Shown here piece after piece: positions 1 to 4,891 of a stretch of DNA of 5,970 nucleotides (its first letter is position 1; the number at the start of each line of letters is the position of its first letter). Origin of the DNA: an uncultured bacterium. Its GTDB lineage: Bacteria; Gemmatimonadota; Gemmatimonadetes; Palauibacterales; KS3-K002. Below the pieces are notes generated by a model that saw nothing but the letters and a program-made list of their open reading frames with translations, was not told where the DNA came from and searched no databases. The stretch is taken from assembly GCA_947581845.1 (NCBI GenBank), contig CANPVY010000063.1, forward strand, positions 1 to 5,970. Direction: 5' to 3'. The position numbers and the translations under genes were made by a program.

Positions 1-1
1 C

Positions 2-496
2 CCGGGGGAGCCAGCGGCAGGTACTAGCAAGGTATCGTTCGGCAACGGGCCGGCGTATGGTGTGCGCGGGGAGTGCCGCATAAGCGGAACGGTGACGTTT
101 GCAGCGACGGCAAGCTACGCGCGCATGGACGAGAGGGAGGAAAGCGGAGGTACAGCACAGAGCACCCAGGGGAATTTCTCGCAGTTTCAGTTCACGGGCG
201 CGCTTGCCCTCAAGTTGAAGCCACGGGTGCCCGGCTATGTCATCCTCGGTGGCGGTGCGCGCATCGTGGATTCCGGGGGCGGTGAGGACCGGCCGGAGTT
301 CCATGCTGCGGATGCTTGGACGGAACCGTTGGGCCTGGCGGGCTTGGGGATCGAGCTGGGCTCGCGTCGGCGTTACATGTTCCGCCTCGAGTTCCGTTTC
401 TACTTCGTGTCGCTGGGCGGGGACACAGACACCTTCGCGACGAACTCCCTGGGGACCGAGTACTCGCTGGGGCTTGCTTTCCTATACCGGCCCTAG
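2..496 (+). CDS. Outer-membrane beta-barrel protein, C-terminal part (5' end outside window)
   Basis: The reading frame is open from the first bases of the window to a TAG stop, so the start codon lies upstream; the visible part is 164 residues. It has alternating polar/hydrophobic strands separated by Gly-, Asp- and Ser-rich turns, for example TVTFAATASYARM, FQFTGALALKL, GYVILGGGARIV, PLGLAGLGIELG, RYMFRLEFRFYFV and YSLGLAFLYRP. This is the pattern of a small outer-membrane barrel of the OMP_b-brl type. A GTG codon at 62 is in frame, but the coding pattern continues before it, so it is unlikely to be the start. The last residues (LAFLYRP) resemble a final barrel strand but lack the usual terminal aromatic residue. 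The gene is convergent with moeA, 13 nt from its stop. Cargo or function cannot be told from the sequence. Barrel class is fairly sure; the exact family is not. Confidence 0.7.
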   Translation, partial: PGEPAAGTSKVSFGNGPAYGVRGECRISGTVTFAATASYARMDEREESGGTAQSTQGNFSQFQFTGALALKLKPRVPGYVILGGGARIVDSGGGEDRPEFHAADAWTEPLGLAGLGIELGSRRRYMFRLEFRFYFVSLGGDTDTFATNSLGTEYSLGLAFLYRP

Positions 497-509
497 GCCG
501 GGCCACTAT

Positions 510-1781
510 CTAGCGCTCGCGTAACACGATCGCGTCCAGCTCGGCGCCGGCCGACAGCTTGCTATCGGGCGGTACGCGCAGCAGCGCATCCGCCGACGAC
601 ACGGACGTGAGGATGCCGGAGCCCTGAGGGCCGGTCAAGCGCGCCGCCCAGCTGCCGTCCTCGCGCCGCTCCAGCTTTGCCCGGTAGAAGTGCGTGCGGT
701 CTCCCCTGGTCGCTACCGGTTCCGCGAGTCGCACGCGCCGGGTTGGCCTGTCGTACTCCGTGAGTCCGGTCATCTTGCGTAGCGCTGGCCGCACCAGCAA
801 CTCGAAGGTCACTATGGCGGAGACCGGGTTCCCGGGAAGCGCGAAGACCGGCATCGCGCCGAGCAGCCCGAAGGCGAACGGGCTGCCGGGCCGCATCTTC
901 ACCCGATAGAACAGGAACTCCATCCCGAGGTCGTCGAGGACACCCGTCACATAGTCGTGATCACCCACCGCCAGGCCGCCCGAAGTGATGAGCGCATCGT
1001 GACCCGCCGCTGCTTGCAACTGCTGACGCAGCATCCCCGGGTCGTCACGGGCGATGCCCAACAGGGCCGGCTCACCGCCTGCCTCCCGGACCTGCGCGTG
1101 CAGGGCGTAGGAGTTAGAGTTCATGATCCGGCGGCCGGTGTATACCAGGGGCAGGTCGGCGAAGTCCGCCAGCTCGTTACCGGTGGAGAGGATCGCCACC
1201 CTGGGCCGGCGATACACCGGCACCAGCGGCTGGCCCAACATGGCGAGCAGGCCGATCTCGGCGGGGCGCAGCAGCGTGCCGGCGGCCAGTGGCCGATCGC
1301 CGATCTTCAGGTCCTCACCCTTGCGGCGAATGTTCCGGCCAGCATCGCTTCCGTCGAGGACGCGGATCGTGCCCGGCTCGGGGCCGGGTTCCGTGCACTC
1401 GAGGCGTGTGACGCCATCCGCACCCTCTGGGACGGGCGCACCGGTCATCACGCGGATCGCTTCGCCCGGCCTCAGGCGCTGCGTCGGGAAACCACCTGCC
1501 AGCACCTCCTCGATCACCCTGAGGACGGCCGGGTGCTCGCGGCTGGCGGCGGACACATCCTCCGATCTGACCGCGAACCCGTCCATCCCGCTGTTGTCCC
1601 AAGCCGGGTGCATGACGCTGGACTCGATCTCTGCGGCGAGCACCCGGGCGAGCGCGTCTGTAAGGGGGACCGTCTCCCGGCCCAGCACGGTTACCTGCGA
1701 GAGGATGATCTCCCGCGCTTCATCCACGGACAGCCAGTCCGGCTTGCGGGGCTGACGTGCCCTCGCGGGACGTTCCGTCAT
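510..1781 (-). CDS. moeA: Molybdopterin molybdenumtransferase MoeA
   Basis: MoeA inserts molybdate into adenylylated molybdopterin to form the molybdenum cofactor, in the cytoplasm. At 423 residues it is close to the usual length of about 400. Family motifs appear in order: DNSGMDGFA (62-70), MTGAPVPEGAD (112-122), RRKGEDL (152-158), ILSTGNEL (197-204), NSNS (221-224), SGGLAVGDHDYV (267-278), KMRPGSPFAFG (295-305), LPGNPVSA (315-322), and the C-terminal domain IV with GSGILTSVSSAD (387-398). Against the E. coli pattern as I recall it, two active-site lysines near 293-297 appear as Arg (FYRVKMRPGSP), and SGGxSVGD reads SGGLAVGD. These are conservative changes, so activity is likely kept. The ATG overlaps the stop of mobA by 4 nt (ATGA), implying translational coupling. 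It is the last gene of the minus-strand unit. The assignment is firm; the choice of molybdate over tungstate cannot be read from sequence. Confidence 0.96.
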   Translation of the reverse strand: MTERPARARQPRKPDWLSVDEAREIILSQVTVLGRETVPLTDALARVLAAEIESSVMHPAWDNSGMDGFAVRSEDVSAASREHPAVLRVIEEVLAGGFPTQRLRPGEAIRVMTGAPVPEGADGVTRLECTEPGPEPGTIRVLDGSDAGRNIRRKGEDLKIGDRPLAAGTLLRPAEIGLLAMLGQPLVPVYRRPRVAILSTGNELADFADLPLVYTGRRIMNSNSYALHAQVREAGGEPALLGIARDDPGMLRQQLQAAAGHDALITSGGLAVGDHDYVTGVLDDLGMEFLFYRVKMRPGSPFAFGLLGAMPVFALPGNPVSAIVTFELLVRPALRKMTGLTEYDRPTRRVRLAEPVATRGDRTHFYRAKLERREDGSWAARLTGPQGSGILTSVSSADALLRVPPDSKLSAGAELDAIVLRER

Positions 1782-2422
1782 CGGGCTGAAGCCTCGAGCT
1801 GGCGCGCGGCCTCCTCGGCCCGCGCCCGGTCCTCCGGCGTGTTCACGTTGAGGAAGAGGATCGCTGGATCGCCGAACCCGGCTACCTCGTCACGCGAGAT
1901 CACTCGCAGGCGAACGTCGGCGAAGAAGGAGATAACCTGCCGCTTACCTCGATCGAGCGCCGCCTCAATGGCCTCGCGGCAATCAACACCATAGAAGGCG
2001 CAGAGCGGCTCCAGGCCACGGCGTGAATCGCTCTCGGGTGCCACCACCTCGTCCGCTGCGGCTCGCACGGCCAGACGTCGAAGCAGCGCCGACGAGAGGA
2101 ACGGCATGTCGCAGGCGGCGACCAGCGCACCGCGATAGCCGTCCGCCTCCGCCCAGGCAACCGCCGTGTGGATGCCGCCCAGCGCGCCCAGACCCGGTCG
2201 CATGTCGGCGCGCGTCTCCAGCCCCAGAGTCTCATACGTCTCGGCATCGTTGGCCACCAGAACCACGCGGTCGACCGCTTCCCGCAGCGCCCGCACGGCA
2301 CGCCTGGCGATCGGCTCTCCTCCCACTGACTCCAGCGCCTTGGGCCGACCCTCGTAGCGGCGGTTCGCGCCGCCGACCAGCAGTGCCCCGAGCACGGGGC
2401 GTGGATCCTTCACCTGACTCAC
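1778..2422 (-). CDS. mobA: Molybdenum cofactor guanylyltransferase MobA
   Basis: MobA transfers GMP from GTP to molybdenum cofactor, making the guanine-dinucleotide form used by DMSO reductase-family enzymes. The protein is about 214 residues, near the usual 190-210. It shows the nucleotidyltransferase signature LVGGANRRYEGRPKAL (15-30), a variant of LAGGxSxRMGxDKAL. It also has GLGALGGIHTA (77-87), the metal-binding Asp in ACDMPFL (103-109), EPLCAFY (138-144) and a C-terminal NVNTPEDRARAE (192-203). The frame stays open to 2782, but that extension lies inside the preceding CoA-binding gene and is rich in Arg, Gly and Pro with no family resemblance, so I reject it. I chose the GTG at 2422 because it overlaps the upstream stop as GTGA, mirroring the ATGA junction with moeA. 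A second GTG at 2413 (VKDPRP) is a real alternative giving 211 residues. A related MobA-like transferase (for example for cytidylyl transfer) cannot be fully excluded, but adjacency to moeA favours MobA. Confidence 0.9.
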   Translation of the reverse strand: MSQVKDPRPVLGALLVGGANRRYEGRPKALESVGGEPIARRAVRALREAVDRVVLVANDAETYETLGLETRADMRPGLGALGGIHTAVAWAEADGYRGALVAACDMPFLSSALLRRLAVRAAADEVVAPESDSRRGLEPLCAFYGVDCREAIEAALDRGKRQVISFFADVRLRVISRDEVAGFGDPAILFLNVNTPEDRARAEEAARQLEASAR

Positions 2423-2844
2423 AGCAAGCGTTGCCGTCTGAGTTCCTTGTGTTGGATCCGCAGGCACTGGTCCATCACCACGGTGATGCCAGCGCTGCGG
2501 GCGAGTAGAGCGGCCTCGTCGTGTGCTACGCCCATCTGCATCCAGATCAGCCGCGCCCCGATCTCGATGGCTTCCTTGACGTGTGGCAAAACCTTCTCGG
2601 AGCTCCGGAAGATGTCGACGATGGCGATCGGTCCTTCCGCCTCCCGCGCCGTCGGTAGGTCGGGGTAACTCCTGACCCCGAGGATCATGTCGTGCTTCGG
2701 GTTGATCGGCAGCACGCCGTATCCCTGCTCCAGCAGATAGCGGGCCACCGAGTTGCTGTCGCGATAGGATTTCGGGGAACACCCCACCACCGCGATGGTT
2801 CGTGCCTCCTTGATGATCGTGATCGTGCCGGAATCCAATATCAT
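2419..2844 (-). CDS. CoA-binding domain protein (CoA_binding_2 / YccU type)
   Basis: Small cytoplasmic protein of 141 residues made of one Rossmann-like CoA-binding domain, the same fold as the N-terminal domain of succinyl-CoA synthetase alpha subunit and acyl-CoA synthetases. Visible motifs are VVGCSPKSYRDS (19-30, nucleotide loop), GYGVLPINPKH (41-51), VDIFRSSE (76-83), IWMQMGV (100-106) and VVMDQCLRIQH (122-132), which match the family in order and spacing. There is no catalytic ligase or grasp domain, so it is a stand-alone binder. Its biological role is not well established in the family. The ATG lies 5 nt after the TAA of the PPC gene and has no clear Shine-Dalgarno, so it probably depends on translation of the gene before it. 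Its TGA overlaps the chosen GTG of mobA. Assignment to the fold is confident; the true ligand and pathway are open. Confidence 0.92.
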   Translation of the reverse strand: MILDSGTITIIKEARTIAVVGCSPKSYRDSNSVARYLLEQGYGVLPINPKHDMILGVRSYPDLPTAREAEGPIAIVDIFRSSEKVLPHVKEAIEIGARLIWMQMGVAHDEAALLARSAGITVVMDQCLRIQHKELRRQRLL

Positions 2845-2849
2845 TGGGG

Positions 2850-3302
2850 TTAGAACCGGTTTCTCAAGTCTAAAGCGGGAAGTCCATAAAGGGGGTCGAC
2901 GCTCCGCCGCAGCGCTTCGCTGTCCGACTGAATACTCTCAGCGCTGACGTGAAGTGTCACCTCCAGCGTGGGACGCACAATGCCGCTTCGCACGTGCCCA
3001 CCCAGCAGGCTGTAGTCACGGCGGCCGAGCGTGATGTGGGCATGTACGAGCGGCTGGCCTTCGTATAGCGCGACGTTGCCCACTAGCGCCAGCACCTCCA
3101 TCTGCTCGTCGAACTCGCGTTCTTCGTAACGCCGTGTTTCTACATCGAAGAACGCGATGCGGATCCACTTCATGGCCCCCAGCCCGCTGAAGCTGCCGCT
3201 GGCCACTTGCTTGGTCGAGAGGAAGTCGAGGAACCTGTCGGGGAAGGTTTCCCCATCCTCGAAGCGGATCACGTAGATGCTGCCGTGCCGGACGTATTGC
3301 AT
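2850..3302 (-). CDS. PPC/DUF296 domain protein
   Basis: A 150-residue protein consisting of a single PPC domain (plants and prokaryotes conserved, DUF296). In plants this domain accompanies AT-hook DNA-binding motifs; bacterial stand-alone forms have been described as trimers with a bound metal, and their role is unclear. Diagnostic pieces are GSFSGLGAM (36-44), the histidine motif HAHITLG (87-93), GGHVRSG (101-107) and PTLEV (111-115). His87, His89 and His103 are the likely metal ligands by family analogy. There is no AT-hook or other DNA-binding extension, so calling it a DNA-binding protein would go beyond the sequence. The ATG at 3302 has a short-spaced purine tract (AGAGGGG) directly upstream. 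It begins 14 nt after yip1 ends and stops 5 nt before the CoA-binding gene, so it sits inside the operon. Domain assignment is strong; function is not known. Confidence 0.92.
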   Translation of the reverse strand: MQYVRHGSIYVIRFEDGETFPDRFLDFLSTKQVASGSFSGLGAMKWIRIAFFDVETRRYEEREFDEQMEVLALVGNVALYEGQPLVHAHITLGRRDYSLLGGHVRSGIVRPTLEVTLHVSAESIQSDSEALRRSVDPLYGLPALDLRNRF

Positions 3303-3316
3303 GGCCCCTCTACCCG

Positions 3317-3871
3317 CTACGGTAGCACGCTCGGTGTGATGTTCAGAACCAGCTCGATCACGGTCCTGGCCAGCACGTAGGGCACGAAACCCGCCAGCGC
3401 CGTCGCCAGTGCCCGGCCCGTCGAGAAGTCGAGGGCCTGCCGGATTGCCACCAGGACGGTGCCGATCATCCAGAGCAACACCAACAGGTAGAACACCGTC
3501 CCAACGCCGGGGACAAGCTGCAAGACCAGCAGGACCCCGGGCGCCTGGGCGAAGCCGATGGTGCGGAGCAGCTCACCCCAGTCAGCCGTGCCCTCGAACA
3601 GCTTGACACCGACTAGATAGCACGTCCCGGACCAGAGCGCCCAACCCAGGTAAGCAGCGAGGATCCCCGCGACCAGGCCGCCCGGCCCCAGGTTGAGGCC
3701 GCCGATAGCAGCGGCCACGGCCACCAGCCCCACGACCCCGGCGGCCTGACCGGTGGCACCCTTGTCATGCTCGACCTCCTCGTAGGTGAGGATCTTGAAC
3801 GTCGCCGCACCGAACACGCGTCTGAGAAACGCGGTACGTGTGGTGCTCGCAATCGGCTCGGGATACTCCAT
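3317..3871 (-). CDS. Yip1-family integral membrane protein
   Basis: A 184-residue polytopic membrane protein. A short cytoplasmic-looking N-terminus with an amphipathic stretch (TAFLRRVFGAATFKILTYEEVEHD) is followed by about five hydrophobic segments, near 42-59, 65-88, 107-121, 124-143 and 154-176. The layout and the conserved-looking pieces LLRTIGFAQAPG (101-112), IRQALDFSTGRAL (143-155) and FVPYVL (162-167) match the YIP1 domain family. Bacterial members have no settled function; eukaryotic relatives act in vesicle transport. The ATG is supported by a good GGAGG site 7 nt upstream. It is the first gene of the minus-strand unit, 14 nt before the PPC gene. Its link to cofactor synthesis is positional only, and it could simply carry the promoter for the others. 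Family call is likely; a generic membrane protein is the alternative. Confidence 0.85.
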   Translation of the reverse strand: MEYPEPIASTTRTAFLRRVFGAATFKILTYEEVEHDKGATGQAAGVVGLVAVAAAIGGLNLGPGGLVAGILAAYLGWALWSGTCYLVGVKLFEGTADWGELLRTIGFAQAPGVLLVLQLVPGVGTVFYLLVLLWMIGTVLVAIRQALDFSTGRALATALAGFVPYVLARTVIELVLNITPSVLP

Positions 3872-3878
3872 CGGCGGG

Positions 3879-3883
3879 CCTCC
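3879..3883 (-). promoter_or_regulatory. Ribosome binding site of the Yip1 gene
   Basis: The minus strand reads GGAGG, then 7 nt (cccgccg), then the ATG at 3871. Motif and spacing are both near ideal. It supports this ATG and marks the probable translational entry point of the five-gene unit, since downstream genes have weak or no such sites. Confidence 0.75.
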
Positions 3884-3907
3884 GCGGTTGGCTGGAAAGA
3901 TGTATGC

Positions 3908-3929
3908 CCGAATATAACGATTCCGAATA
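3908..3929 (-). promoter_or_regulatory. AT-rich promoter/operator candidate ahead of the Yip1-PPC-CoA-mobA-moeA unit
   Basis: This is the only AT-rich island in the 174-nt gap between the beta-barrel gene and the Yip1 gene. On the minus strand it reads TATTCGG, aatcgtta, TATTCGG: a perfect 7-nt direct repeat with a 15-nt period. It contains TATATT (3911-3916), a plausible -10 element about 40 nt from the ATG. I see no convincing -35 at 16-18 nt upstream, so the promoter is weak or regulator-dependent, or the element is not a promoter. Confidence 0.3.
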
Positions 3930-3975
3930 GCGGGAGGCGAGGGCCAGGTTCATCAAGGTCAGAGCACATCGCACC

Positions 3976-3999
3976 GCAGCCTGGGCCGCCCCAGGTTGC
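3976..3999 (-). terminator. Hairpin downstream of the beta-barrel gene, possible terminator
   Basis: Bases 3976-3985 pair with 3990-3999 around a 4-base loop; the core is CCTGGG/CCCAGG. On the minus-strand transcript the stem has one A-C mismatch, while on the plus strand that position would be G-U. It starts 47 nt after the stop of the beta-barrel gene, as expected for a terminator, but no T-run follows, so intrinsic termination would be inefficient. It may instead protect the 3' end, or the stem may be chance in GC-rich DNA. Confidence 0.35.
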
Positions 4000-4045
4000 C
4001 GCGGGTCGCTGGGCAGAGGCGTCTGACGGCAGCCGGTCAGGGTTC

Positions 4046-4768
4046 TCAGAACCAGTAGGAGAGGCCGAGAGTCACGTGGATGTTGTTCGTCCAATCGGTA
4101 CTGGGGGGCCTGGGGTCAAGCGTGACGTCGACGTCTGAGAAGCCGAGCGGCGCTGGCACACGCCAGATCGTGTTCACGGCGCTCAGTCGGACGCCGATGC
4201 GCTGCCCCGGCAGCCAGATCGTCCCCACGCCCAACTGACCCATGAAGGCCGTGCCGAACTTGAACCGGTCGGTCTGCGCCAGTTGGCAATGCGGTCGCTC
4301 GGACGTGGCGGTGCAGCCGATGTCGCCGACTGGGTCCATGGCGACACCCAGGCCAGCGAGCACGAAGGGGGCCAGGCGGTTCCAGGTGCGCGCGCCCGGC
4401 AGGTTGAGCTGGAGGCGGCCGCCGAGGAGCAGGAGGTCGAGATCCTCACTGCCGAGTACCCGCGCCTCTTCGTCCTCCGCCTTCGGATCGATCACGTCAC
4501 GTTGCGTCGGGAAATAGGCGGCGTAGGCGCTGAGCCGGATCGGGCCGCTCAGCTGGATCGAATACTGGAGACCGTAGGCCAGCCCGCTCTTCGGTCCGAG
4601 CTTGGCGGTCCCCCGGTCGGTGAACAGGTAGCTGACTATCGGCCCGAGATTCTGCTTGTGCTCGATGAAGCGGTACGGCGACGCGACCTCCTGAGCGTCG
4701 ACCGCCTGGGCAACGGCGAGACCGAGCGCCGGTAGCGCCAACGTCGAGGCAAGCTTGCTCCTGAGCAT
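4046..4768 (-). CDS. Secreted outer-membrane beta-barrel protein
   Basis: A 240-residue protein with a signal peptide: MLRSK, then the hydrophobic run LASTLALPALGLAVAQAV, with probable cleavage after VDA (25/26) before QEVASP. The mature part has repeated amphipathic strands (for example GLAYGLQYSIQLS, IRLSAYAAYFP, LLLLGGRLQLNL, APFVLAGLGVAM, FGTAFMGQLGVGTIW, IGVRLSAVNTIW) and ends in HVTLGLSYWF, the terminal Phe expected for BAM-assembled barrels. Eight strands are plausible by length, though I did not run a topology prediction. Cys152 and Cys161 sit in one loop and may form a disulfide. The frame is open back to 5059, but that extension overlaps the divergent gene and lacks protein-like composition; the signal peptide fixes the start at 4768. 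There is no Shine-Dalgarno; see the TAAACT element. Specific function is unknown. Confidence 0.85.
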   Translation of the reverse strand: MLRSKLASTLALPALGLAVAQAVDAQEVASPYRFIEHKQNLGPIVSYLFTDRGTAKLGPKSGLAYGLQYSIQLSGPIRLSAYAAYFPTQRDVIDPKAEDEEARVLGSEDLDLLLLGGRLQLNLPGARTWNRLAPFVLAGLGVAMDPVGDIGCTATSERPHCQLAQTDRFKFGTAFMGQLGVGTIWLPGQRIGVRLSAVNTIWRVPAPLGFSDVDVTLDPRPPSTDWTNNIHVTLGLSYWF

Positions 4769-4773
4769 ACGGC

Positions 4774-4779
4774 AGTTTA
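4774..4779 (-). promoter_or_regulatory. -10-like TAAACT directly ahead of the beta-barrel start (possible leaderless mRNA)
   Basis: The minus strand reads TAAACT, then gccgt, then the ATG at 4768. TAAACT fits the TANNNT form of a -10 element, and its 5-nt distance from the start would put the first transcribed base at or beside the A of ATG. A TTGCGC about 16 nt upstream is a poor -35. The lack of any Shine-Dalgarno fits a leaderless transcript, but the motif is short and could be chance. Confidence 0.35.
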
Positions 4780-4830
4780 CAACGGCGCGCCGGGCGCGCA
4801 ATAGACAGGACGATTGACAACTGGCGCGCC
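4776..4830 (+). repeat. Imperfect direct repeat in the divergent promoter region
   Basis: TTTACAACGGCGCGCC (4776-4791) recurs as TTGACAACTGGCGCGCC (4814-4830), with one substitution and one inserted T; the copies start 38 nt apart. Each ends in the 8-nt palindrome GGCGCGCC, and each begins with a -35-like hexamer (TTTACA, TTGACA) on the plus strand. A repeat this long in a 123-nt gap suggests a regulator-binding site pair or a promoter duplication. Confidence 0.6.
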
Positions 4831-4842
4831 GCGGGTTAGGCG
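4814..4842 (+). promoter_or_regulatory. Candidate promoter for the SH3b protein gene
   Basis: TTGACA (4814-4819) is a perfect sigma-70 -35 hexamer. At 17 nt spacing lies TAGGCG (4837-4842), which keeps only the first two bases of a -10 consensus. The position, about 50 nt before the ATG, is sensible. The poor -10 could mean an activator-dependent promoter or a chance -35 match. Confidence 0.3.
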
Positions 4843-4844
4843 TC

Positions 4845-4851
4845 AAGGAGG
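4845..4851 (+). promoter_or_regulatory. Orphan Shine-Dalgarno sequence AAGGAGG
   Basis: AAGGAGG matches the usual anti-Shine-Dalgarno of 16S rRNA perfectly, but no ATG, GTG or TTG follows at 4-13 nt. The real start is 40 nt further on with its own site. It lies in the presumed leader of the SH3b gene and might serve as a ribosome standby or regulatory site, or be a relic of a lost start. Confidence 0.4.
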
Positions 4852-4879
4852 AAGCGTCGTCCGAGGCCCTGGCGTGTGG

Positions 4880-4884
4880 GGAGG
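4880..4884 (+). promoter_or_regulatory. Ribosome binding site of the SH3b protein gene
   Basis: GGAGG lies 7 nt before the ATG at 4892, inside a longer G/A-rich stretch. It decides the start at 4892 over the in-frame TTG at 4814, which would add a low-complexity Arg/Gly-rich segment ahead of the signal peptide. Confidence 0.7.
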
Positions 4885-4891
4885 GGAGACG

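Noticed and set aside
489..504. GGCCC-taggcc-GGGCC hairpin between the first beta-barrel gene and moeA as a shared terminator
   Set aside because: The stem is only 5 bp, overlaps the stop codon and has no T-run on either strand; such short GC stems are common in this base composition.
957..1994. Long plus-strand open frame (345 codons) opposite moeA and the end of mobA
   Set aside because: It lies antisense to two well-supported genes. Its translation is rich in Arg, His and Pro with no recognisable motif, as expected when GC-rich codons are read on the opposite strand.
2423..2782. N-terminal extension of the mobA frame
   Set aside because: It would overlap almost the entire CoA-binding gene in another frame; its composition (Arg/Gly/Pro-rich) is that of a shadow frame, and the MobA family begins just before LLVGGANRR.
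3767..4138. Plus-strand frame of 123 codons across the Yip1 start and intergenic region
   Set aside because: It overlaps two opposite-strand genes, has no ribosome binding site I could support and no recognisable protein motif.
4814..4891. TTG start at 4814 for the SH3b protein
   Set aside because: It would place 26 Arg/Gly-rich residues before the signal peptide, and the TTG is part of a TTGACA -35 candidate. The ATG at 4892 has a proper GGAGG site.
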